The position numbers and the translations under genes are program-made. Positions 7,376-14,741 of a stretch of 64,000 bases of DNA are shown in pieces. The stretch is from Fundidesulfovibrio agrisoli (lineage in GTDB: Bacteria; Desulfobacterota; Desulfovibrionia; Desulfovibrionales; Desulfovibrionaceae), in assembly GCF_022808715.1 (NCBI RefSeq), contig NZ_JAKZKX010000002.1, positions 1-64,000 of the forward strand, written 5' to 3'. Numbering within the stretch: the stretch's first letter is position 1; every line of letters begins with the position of its first letter. The notes beneath the pieces were generated by a model. That model was not told the DNA's origin. It did no database searches and saw only the letters and a list, made by a program, of their open reading frames with translations.

Positions 7376-7810
7376 CCGTTTCCCGCGCATTTTTCGCGCG
7401 CTTTCCGCTCATTTCCTTTCAATCAGTGCCAATTATGACCGCTGGCCCCAATTTGCCGTTAATCCTTACGCGGTGCGGCTTCGCGGGGCTTCCTGGTGCT
7501 AGCGTCAGAACTAAGCACCAGCTAACCCAGACTCGTTCACATCGAAAGGCGGCCCCCGCTTCCGCTCTCTCTTCTGCGTCCAGCACGTTTTCTCCCCCCC
7601 TCCCCCTCCATCTGACCCTTTCCAATGGTCATGGAATGTCCCGCCGCGCCCGACCTACGGGGAGGGGACAGCCCAGGGAGTGCCGATCTCGGCCTGATCC
7701 CCGCAGCCCGAAGGGTTTCCGGGTGCGGGGACCAATCCGCCCTTCTTGCCTGCCAAGGAAACAGTTTCCTGCCTTGTGCATGGCTTTCGCGAAAATCCCC
7801 ATAAGACGGC
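7376..7810. other. non-coding stretch expected to hold the prophage left end
   Basis: No convincing gene is present. In a Mu-like genome the left attachment end lies behind the repressor, so the phage-host junction should fall here. The first ~70 bases are AT-richer and contain AGCGG-type motifs on the minus strand about 30 bases apart, possibly transposase-binding sites. An inverted repeat TGGTGCT (7494-7500) with AGCACCA (7514-7520) follows. From about 7620 the sequence is GC-rich and host-like. I cannot place the terminal dinucleotide or a 5-bp target duplication because the right end of the prophage is outside the window. Confidence 0.35.
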
Positions 7811-9031
7811 CTAGGCACCGCCAACACTGGTGCCGGTCACCACGAACATCGGATCGCTTGTCAGCAGTTTGGGGAAGTGAGGGTCCTCGACGGGGCGCCA
7901 CCAATTGCGCACGGAATGGGTGGTGAGCCCCTTGAAGAGCCCGGAGTCTCCCATGAGCCCGGCAACGAAGCCCATTCGCTCGAACTCGTGCAGTTCCTGC
8001 CACAGGGAGACCGCCTTGGTTGGGAAATAGCGGTCTGAGAAACCTATTGCGAGCCTGCCGCCGGGTTTGAGTACCTTGGCGCACTCGGCGAGTACCTGCT
8101 CAGGCCGGACCAGGTACTCGATGGACAGACTGATCAGCACCGCGTCGAATGTCCCCACGCCGTAGGGCAGTCGGGGGTCGGCGTTCAGGTCATGGACGGC
8201 GTACCCCTCCAGCCGGGGGTTGGCGGCCATCTCCTCGCTGTTGAGGCCCAGGCCTGTGACGCTGGCGGCAAAGCCCGGCGGCAGGTGCGTCGCGCAGCTG
8301 GACATGAGGTCGAGCACCCGCGCCCCGGGGCTCACGAGCCTGGCGTGGATGTCCGCCAGATGGGCCGAGGCCTGCGTGTCCACATGGTTGACCAGACGGG
8401 GAGATGCGTAAAAGTCCCCATCCGGGGCCTCATCCTTCCGGGCCAAGGCCCCTGGCCCGTCGAACTCCGTGGGGCTGCCGTCGCGGCGGGGGGCCTGCAT
8501 CCCGGGGCCGTGGTCGCAAACGCGCTCCATGAGGTGGGCCAGCGCGCCTCCGGTGTCGCCCGGTTTTGGCCGGACGTCGGCCACGGCCACGTCCAGGCGC
8601 AGGGCGCGCCCGGCCATGGGGTGGTTCAGGTCGATGGTGAGTTCCTCCGCCGATGCGTCCAGGACGCGGGCGGGGAGGACGTTCTGCGGGTACACGCCGG
8701 GCAGCCCCTCGAAAAAGCCCTGGGGATAGAAACGCCCGGGCAGGGGCTGTATCTCGTGGCCCGAGGCCGACTGCGGCTTGAAGGATTTACGCGGCAGGGT
8801 GCGGACCAGCCGTTCATCCCAATCGGGCGTCACGGAGCCGGGGGCGTAGTCGAAGGAGGCTTTCTCCCCGGCGCAAAGGCCCGTGATGGCCTCCTTGACG
8901 CCAGGGGGATAGATGTCGCGCCAGGGGTTGGCGTTGCGCAGGAGGTACCTTTCCTCGTGCAGGGCCTCGGGGCTCCGCCAGGTGACGGTCAGGTCAAGGG
9001 TCGCATGGGTGTTTTCGGATACGGGGATCAA
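7811..9031 (-). CDS. SlyD/FKBP-like domain fused to a class I SAM methyltransferase
   Basis: The 406-residue protein has two parts. Residues ~90-155 resemble the flap region of SlyD/FKBP peptidyl-prolyl isomerases, with the diagnostic LTIDLNHPMAGRALRLDVAV. Residues ~215-380 form a class I methyltransferase: motif I GARVLDLMSSCATHLP, a DAVLISLSIEYL motif and VLKPGGRLAIGFSDR. The extreme N-terminus is unrecognised. Substrate is unknown; the chaperone-like part may present a protein or act as a binding insert. It is the last of a leftward group of genes and lies next to the prophage boundary, 100 bases downstream of the ferric-reductase-like gene. Confidence 0.75.
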   Translation of the reverse strand: MIPVSENTHATLDLTVTWRSPEALHEERYLLRNANPWRDIYPPGVKEAITGLCAGEKASFDYAPGSVTPDWDERLVRTLPRKSFKPQSASGHEIQPLPGRFYPQGFFEGLPGVYPQNVLPARVLDASAEELTIDLNHPMAGRALRLDVAVADVRPKPGDTGGALAHLMERVCDHGPGMQAPRRDGSPTEFDGPGALARKDEAPDGDFYASPRLVNHVDTQASAHLADIHARLVSPGARVLDLMSSCATHLPPGFAASVTGLGLNSEEMAANPRLEGYAVHDLNADPRLPYGVGTFDAVLISLSIEYLVRPEQVLAECAKVLKPGGRLAIGFSDRYFPTKAVSLWQELHEFERMGFVAGLMGDSGLFKGLTTHSVRNWWRPVEDPHFPKLLTSDPMFVVTGTSVGGA

Positions 9032-9131
9032 CCTCTCCTTCTTTGCTCACCCTGAGTTGGGTTCAGAGGTTCGGGGGACAAGCTTTCATCATGTCCAGTA
9101 ATCCCCCACGACGGCCTGTCAACCGCCCCCC

Positions 9132-10556
9132 TCATACGAGGTTGAAATCCTCCACCACGATGTCGGCCGGGGACACGCCGTGCGCCAGCAGCTGTGCGCT
9201 GAGCGACTCCATCATGGGCGTCGGCCCGCAGAGAAAGAAGAGCCGGCCGGCGTACCCCTCCCCGACGGCGTCCTTGACATGGTCGACGCCGAAGCGCCCC
9301 GAGACGCCGCTCTGATGCAGAACGTACTCATACCCGGCGCGCCCGGCAGCCTCCAAGGAACCGAAGGGGCTCGAGGCCGCCTGGTCGAGTATGTCGTCGT
9401 CGAAGCTGGCCTCCGCCCGCGTTCTGCAGATGTAGAAGAGGGCCACCTTCGGAGCCTTCCAGTCGCTGGACAGCTCGGGATGCCTGGCCTTGAGCTGAGC
9501 GTCCATTTCCCATGAGCGCACGCGCTCCTCCGTGTGCAGGGCCACATGCCACATACCTATGAACGGGGTTATGCCGATCCCGGCCGCGATGAACACGCAG
9601 TCCCTGCCACGGGAGAAGAAGGGCTGGCTGAACCTTCCGTATGGCCCGTAAACGTCCGCCCTGTCGCCCGCCTCCAGGCAGGCCAGCGAGCGCGTGTGGT
9701 CCCCCGCCTCTTTGATGCCCAGCTTGAAGCGGCCGTCGGGCGAGTAGCCGGAGGCGATGGAGTAGGGGTGCGGCTCGGGACTGACCCCGGGCTTGCGAAC
9801 CACCAGATAGACGAACTGGCTGGCCTTGAAGTTCATCGGTTCGCCCAGGGGCCTGAGCGTCAGTTCCCGGACCTCGCCCACTGGCTCGACCCGCTCGACC
9901 GCATACTCGTGGCGGGGGCCGAACCGGCCGTAAAGCAGTCGGATGTAAACCCACGAGCCGGCGGCCGTCAGGAGCATGGCCCAGAACACGAGGCGCAATG
10001 GCGCGTAGCGGGCCACGTCCGCATGGACCAGATACACATGGAGCATTACGGTCAGGAACAAGGGGCCGAGCAGTTCGTGAAGCCGCTTCCAGCGGTCGTA
10101 GCGCAAAAACTGCCGCAGGGAGATTCCCACGAGCGCATAGAGAAGGATCATCGCCGCGGAGCCGACGTCCTTTCCGAGCGCGTAGGGGTCGGCGGCCTCC
10201 AGCGCCGGCGCGAAGTACGAGAGGAACGCCGCCGCATCGGGGAGCCTGTGCGCGGCGAGGAACAGGGGGTGCAGCGCGAGAACCGGGCACAACATCTTAC
10301 CGAGGCGCTTGTGGACCTGGTAGACCTTGTCCAGGCCGCCGAAGAGATCCTCAAGGGGCCTGAACCTGGCTGAGAGCACGACGCACCAGCACATGAGCGT
10401 CGTGACGGAGAGGGAGGCCGCCTTGGCAACATACTTGTATCCGTCGTCGAACCAGTCGCCGTAAGCCCATTTGCATACCAGCCAAAGCAGCAGAACCGCC
10501 GCAACCGAGGCATGGACAGGCCAGATGCGCAGGTGGAACCGCGAGGTCGTGAGCAC
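9132..10556 (-). CDS. ferric-reductase-like transmembrane flavocytochrome
   Basis: The 474-residue protein has an N-terminal membrane part (about residues 1-210, five or six hydrophobic segments) with histidines placed for heme ligation in VHKRLGKML...ALHPLFLAAHR and LHELLGPLFLTVMLHVYLVHAD. A cytoplasmic FAD/NAD(P) module follows: HPYSIAS for FAD, GIGITPFIGM for the nucleotide and FLCGPTPMM near the C-terminus. It should carry electrons from NAD(P)H across the membrane, for example to ferric iron. The start is a GTG at 10554-10556, since the frame upstream overlaps the ATPase gene and is not protein-like. It lies 14 bases downstream of the P-type ATPase gene, so the two are probably co-transcribed. 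Confidence 0.85.
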   Translation of the reverse strand: MLTTSRFHLRIWPVHASVAAVLLLWLVCKWAYGDWFDDGYKYVAKAASLSVTTLMCWCVVLSARFRPLEDLFGGLDKVYQVHKRLGKMLCPVLALHPLFLAAHRLPDAAAFLSYFAPALEAADPYALGKDVGSAAMILLYALVGISLRQFLRYDRWKRLHELLGPLFLTVMLHVYLVHADVARYAPLRLVFWAMLLTAAGSWVYIRLLYGRFGPRHEYAVERVEPVGEVRELTLRPLGEPMNFKASQFVYLVVRKPGVSPEPHPYSIASGYSPDGRFKLGIKEAGDHTRSLACLEAGDRADVYGPYGRFSQPFFSRGRDCVFIAAGIGITPFIGMWHVALHTEERVRSWEMDAQLKARHPELSSDWKAPKVALFYICRTRAEASFDDDILDQAASSPFGSLEAAGRAGYEYVLHQSGVSGRFGVDHVKDAVGEGYAGRLFFLCGPTPMMESLSAQLLAHGVSPADIVVEDFNLV

Positions 10557-10570
10557 TGGCGGCCCCCTGC

Positions 10571-13297
10571 CTAGCCAGCTGCGGCGGAACCCGCGCCGCC
10601 GCGCCGCTGCCGGGCGTTCTTGACCCGCTTCTCGAACTCCACGGCCGCGTAGGCGATCAGGCCAACCACGCCCGCCTTCACCCAACTCGCGGCGTCCACG
10701 GGGGCCGAATGGAACATGGTGTTCATGATCGGGAGGTAGCTGAACAGCGCCTGCAGCGCCATCATCAGGGCCACTCCGCCCAGCGCCCAGGGGTTTCCCG
10801 TGAAGCCGAGGGCGAAGTGGGACTTGCTGAAGGAGCGGCTGTTGAACAGGTAGAAGGCCTCGACGATCACGAAGACGTTGACGGCCACGGTCCTGGCCTG
10901 CGCCGCGTCGCCGGTGGTGGCGAGCTCCCACTCGAAGAGCCCGAACGCAGCCAGCAGCAGGATGCTCCCCACCAGGACGATCCGCTGCATCAGCTGCCTG
11001 TCGAGGATGGGATGGTCCGCGTTGCGGGGCGGCCTGTCCATGAGCCCCGGCTCCTTCGGCTCGAAGGCCAGGGTCATGCCCAGAAACACTGCCGTGGTCA
11101 TGTTGATCCACAGGATCTGCACCGGAAGGATCGGCAGCGCCGTCCCCAGCAGGACGGCCACGAGGATGACCAGCCCTTCGCCCAGGTTGGTGGGCAGGGT
11201 CCAGACGATGAATTTCAAAAGGTTGTCGTACACCCCCCTGCCTTCCTCCACGGCGGCCTCGATGGTGGCGAAGTTGTCGTCGGTGAGGACGATGTCAGAC
11301 GCCTCCTTGGCGGCCTCCGTTCCGGCCCGGCCCATGGCCACGCCGATGTCGGCCTGGCGGAGCGCCGGGGCGTCGTTGACCCCGTCGCCGGTCATGGCCA
11401 CCCGTTCGCCCTGCTTCTGGAGCGCCTTCACCAGCCTGAGCTTCTGGTCGGGGTCGACGCGGGCGAATATGTCCACGGAGCGGGCCTTGGCCTCCAGCTC
11501 GGCGTCGGCCAGCCGCGCCATCTGCGCCCCGGTGAGGGTTTCGCACTCGGAGGGGGATTCGCAGGAGCCGCCGCCCAGCCCGAAGGTGACGCCGATGGCC
11601 GCGGCGGTCAGGGCATGGTCCCCGGTGATCATCTTCACCTGGACCCCCGCTCTCCTAAAGGAGGCCACGGCCTGCAGCGCCTCGGGCCGCGGCGGGTCGA
11701 TCATGCCCTGCAGGCCCAGGAACTCGAGCCCGCCGGAAAGGCCCTCGTGCGTCAGCGCCGCGGTGCCGTCGGGCATGGCCTTCCGGGCCATGGCCAACAC
11801 CCGCATGCCCTGGGCGGCCATGCGCTCCGCCTCGGCCCTGGCGGCCTCGGCGTCCAGGGGCGAGAGGGAGCCGTCCGGGCCGACGCGCGAAGAGGCCTTG
11901 TCCAGCACGACCTCCACGGCGCCCTTGACGAAGGCCACCGGGGCGGCCCCTTCCCGGGCATGGAGGGTGGCCATGTACTGGTGCTGCGACTCGAAGGGCA
12001 GTGTGTCCAGGCGGGGAAACGCGGCCGAGGCCTCCCCCGCGTCCAGTCCGCCCTTGGCGGCGGAGACGAGCAGCGCCGCCTCGGTGGGGTCGCCGATGAC
12101 GGAGGCCCCGCCCCCGGCGGACTCCAGGCGCGTGTCGTTGCAGAGAAGGCCCGCCAGGAGCGTCCCGGCCAAGGCCAAGTCGGCGGGGTCGGCGCCCTCC
12201 ACACCCCCGGCGGCCTCGTACCCCGCCCCGCTGACCCGGTGCGCCGCCCCTGCGGCGAAGACTTCCGTCACGGTCATCTGGTTCCGGGTTAGGGTGCCGG
12301 TCTTGTCGGAGCAGATGACCGTCGCGCCGCCCAGGGTCTCCACGGCGGGGAGCTTGCGCACCACCGCCCCCCTGGCCGCCATCCGGGATACGCCGATGGC
12401 GAGGATCACGGTCACGGCCGCGGGCAACCCCTCGGGGATGGCCCCCACCGCCAGGGCCACCGACGCCATGAACATCTCGGAGGCCGGTTCGCCCCTGAGC
12501 ACGCCCGCCAGGAAGGTCAACGCGGCGAGCGACAGGATCGCCCACAGCAGGAAATTGCTGAACGCCTTGATCTTCATCGTCAGGGGGGTGTCCAGGTCGT
12601 CGGCTTCCGACACCAGCGTGGAGACCTTCCCGACCTCGGTGCCCCGCCCGATGGCGACGACAAGGCCGGAGGCCTGCCCGTAGGTGACGAGCGTCGTAGC
12701 GAAGGCCATGTTGCGCCTGTCCCCTAGCACGGTCTCGGCGGGGAGCACGCCGGGGTCCTTCTCGACCGGGAGCGACTCGCCCGTAAGCGCGGACTCGTCC
12801 GCCATGAGGCTCTTGGAGGCGATGAGCCTCAGATCCGCCGGAACCTTGTCGCCGGAGCGCAGGAGGACCACGTCGCCAGGGACGAGTTCCTCGGCGGATA
12901 TGCGCGTGACAGTCCCCTCCCGCAGCACCATTGCCTCGGTCATCATCGACCTGGCCAGGGCCTCCAGGGCGTCGACCGCCTTCGCCTCCTGGACGTAGCC
13001 GACGACCGCGTTGAGGAGCACCACCCCGAGGATGACCAGGGAGTCCACCGGGGTGCCGAGCAGGGCCGTGACGGCTCCGGCGCCGAGCAGGATGTAGACG
13101 AGCGGCTGGTGGAACTGGAGCAGGAAGCGTTGCAGGGGCGTCTTGCCTTTTCGCCGCTCCAGCGCGTTGGACCCGAACCTGGCGAGGCGGGCCTGGGCCT
13201 CGGAGAGTGTCAAACCCTGATCGGGGGCGGTCTCCAGGATGCCGGACACGTCTGTCGCGGAGAGGTTGTGCCAAGGCTGTCCGTTCACCTGTTCCAT
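10571..13297 (-). CDS. P2-type cation-transporting ATPase
   Basis: This 908-residue protein is a complete P-type ATPase. An N-terminal cation-ATPase domain (QGLTLSEAQARLARFGSN) precedes the actuator domain with TGES at about 172-175, the M4 motif PEGLP at about 288-292, the phosphorylated Asp331 in CSDKTGTLT, and the hinge TGDGVNDAPAL. Ten membrane segments are expected, including LPVQILWINMTTAVFLG. PEGLP rather than a CPC motif points to Ca2+, Na+ or other hard cations (PacL/CtpF-like), not soft heavy metals. The ATG at 13295-13297 is preferred because GGAGAG lies 8 bases upstream. It precedes the flavocytochrome gene in the same operon. Confidence 0.9.
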   Translation of the reverse strand: MEQVNGQPWHNLSATDVSGILETAPDQGLTLSEAQARLARFGSNALERRKGKTPLQRFLLQFHQPLVYILLGAGAVTALLGTPVDSLVILGVVLLNAVVGYVQEAKAVDALEALARSMMTEAMVLREGTVTRISAEELVPGDVVLLRSGDKVPADLRLIASKSLMADESALTGESLPVEKDPGVLPAETVLGDRRNMAFATTLVTYGQASGLVVAIGRGTEVGKVSTLVSEADDLDTPLTMKIKAFSNFLLWAILSLAALTFLAGVLRGEPASEMFMASVALAVGAIPEGLPAAVTVILAIGVSRMAARGAVVRKLPAVETLGGATVICSDKTGTLTRNQMTVTEVFAAGAAHRVSGAGYEAAGGVEGADPADLALAGTLLAGLLCNDTRLESAGGGASVIGDPTEAALLVSAAKGGLDAGEASAAFPRLDTLPFESQHQYMATLHAREGAAPVAFVKGAVEVVLDKASSRVGPDGSLSPLDAEAARAEAERMAAQGMRVLAMARKAMPDGTAALTHEGLSGGLEFLGLQGMIDPPRPEALQAVASFRRAGVQVKMITGDHALTAAAIGVTFGLGGGSCESPSECETLTGAQMARLADAELEAKARSVDIFARVDPDQKLRLVKALQKQGERVAMTGDGVNDAPALRQADIGVAMGRAGTEAAKEASDIVLTDDNFATIEAAVEEGRGVYDNLLKFIVWTLPTNLGEGLVILVAVLLGTALPILPVQILWINMTTAVFLGMTLAFEPKEPGLMDRPPRNADHPILDRQLMQRIVLVGSILLLAAFGLFEWELATTGDAAQARTVAVNVFVIVEAFYLFNSRSFSKSHFALGFTGNPWALGGVALMMALQALFSYLPIMNTMFHSAPVDAASWVKAGVVGLIAYAAVEFEKRVKNARQRRGGAGSAAAG

Positions 13298-13375
13298 GCC
13301 GCGTCTCTCCAATGAAGAACCTTCAGGTCCGTTGCGAATCGACGACGATCTTCGCGTGAGCAGAAATGCTGCCGC

Positions 13376-13879
13376 CTAGGAGGCTTCCAGCCTTCTGATC
13401 TTGCGCGCCTGGTAGCGCCTGGAAAAGTTCAGGGCGATGAAATACGAGGCCAGGGCGGCGGGGACGCCCAGCACCACCCCGCCGGTGTTGAGGATGAGGG
13501 CGAGCTTCCATCCCGAATCCAATATGAAGTCCCAATCGAGCAGGCCCAAATGGAATGTGGCCGGCGACGCCTCTATGTCGAGTTCCGGGAAGGCCTGCCT
13601 GCCGACGAAATAGAACGCCGCGAAGAGAGGGGGCACGGTCACCGGGTTCGACACCCATGCGCCCGCGAAAGCCGCCAGCTTGCTCCCCCCGAACAACCAG
13701 CACAGCCCGATGGCCCAGATGGACTGGAACGGGATGATCGGGATGAAACCCACGAAGACGCCAAAGGCAAGCCCCAGCGCGATCTCCTCGGGTGTTTTCC
13801 GGATGCGCAACAGAGTCAGCCACTTATGCCGAGCCAGGCGCAGGCACTCGAGCTTCTTGTTGCGTATCAGGTTTGTCAT
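13376..13879 (-). CDS. DUF2062 inner-membrane protein
   Basis: The 167-residue protein has the DUF2062 pattern: a basic N-terminus, TPEEIALGLAFGVFVGFIPI, then an amphipathic stretch with GSKLAAFAGAWVSNPVT and a C-terminal hydrophobic helix followed by a basic tail (RRYQARKIRRLE). Two to four membrane segments are likely. The family is often annotated near glycosyltransferases, but its function is unknown. It is the first gene of the leftward group upstream of the P-type ATPase, 78 bases from its start. Confidence 0.85.
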   Translation of the reverse strand: MTNLIRNKKLECLRLARHKWLTLLRIRKTPEEIALGLAFGVFVGFIPIIPFQSIWAIGLCWLFGGSKLAAFAGAWVSNPVTVPPLFAAFYFVGRQAFPELDIEASPATFHLGLLDWDFILDSGWKLALILNTGGVVLGVPAALASYFIALNFSRRYQARKIRRLEAS

Positions 13880-14741
13880 GAAGCCACTGTTACCATATGC
13901 TCACCCTTCTGAACAGCCAGAACGGCATCGCATCGCTTCGCTCTGTACCGCCACTCAAAGGGACAGCCCCGCGGCAATCCCAAGCTTCTTCGCCAATGGC
14001 CTGCGACGACGCCGGACCTGGTTCGTCAACTCGGTCATGGCGAGATCGTCAGCACCATGCCTGGACATGCCTCCAGTACTGCCGCCTCGGGTGGCAAGGG
14101 TATCCGGTCCGATTGGGTGCGGCTCCATCGGCAAATGGGCGAGAGGCGGGTTCGTAGAAGGCCGATTAGAGGAGGCGTTGGATGAGGTTGGGACAAAAAA
14201 CCTCAGTGGGAATGACCAAGGTGTTCTGAAGTGTGGAGTGACGAGGGTTGCAAGGCTAGATCACGTTGGCGGACAGCGGCCGCATCTCGTCGGGCGTGAA
14301 CCCCAGGTTCGCAAGGGTCTGGCGCGGGGTTGCGTGGTTGAATCAAGCCATCAAGGTCGGGATGTCCACCCCGAAGGTCACGCGCTGGCGGTATCCCTAA
14401 GTTTTCCGAAGGGTGAGTGCGCCGAAGTTGCCTTTGAGCTTGATCGAGCGTCACCGGCCCTTGACCAAGGCGTTGACGGCAATGGGCGTGAGGGCCTGTC
14501 CGCCACGCTGGGATTGGATGCAAAATCAAGCCCCTTCTTCTTTTCCATCCGATTCACGGCGCAGGGCCCTGGGCTTCCCACGAACTACATCCTTCTTGTT
14601 TTCTTCCGACATGTCCATATTTTCCGTGCATATCCCTGAACACGGCCTGTGGGATTGCGCATCGAAGGATAATATTGACTGCCTGGCTGAACTCTCATTA
14701 ATATGGACGAACAGATGTCAATATCATCCAGAGGTGGCGCC
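13880..14741. other. long stretch with decayed coding remnants
   Basis: No intact gene is supported. On the minus strand around 14280-14520 one frame reads QRGGQALTPIAVNALVKGR, KLKGNFGALTLRK, VTFGVDIPTLMA and FNHATPRQTLANLGFTPDE, broken by three stops (14460, 14398 and 14346 region). The last segment resembles the C-terminal end of integrase-core transposases, in which a tail of the form N..RPH.ALGNLTP.E is typical. I interpret the stretch as a relic of a transposable element, at low confidence. A promoter for the Fn3 gene at 14742 must lie in the AT-richer last ~130 bases. Confidence 0.3.

Noticed and set aside
10557..11111. N-terminal extension of the ferric-reductase-like protein to about 659 residues
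   Set aside because: The extra part overlaps the C-terminal coding region of the P-type ATPase in another frame and has a shadow-like composition rich in Gly, Arg and Pro.
10709..13274. Long open frames opposite and alongside the P-type ATPase gene
   Set aside because: High GC content produces long antisense frames; they show mirror-codon composition and no motifs, whereas the ATPase has all family signatures.
14703..14741. Alternative upstream start of the Fn3 protein
   Set aside because: No ribosome site precedes it, and the extra residues would lie in front of a normal signal peptide; the ATG at 14742 has a good AGAGGTG site.
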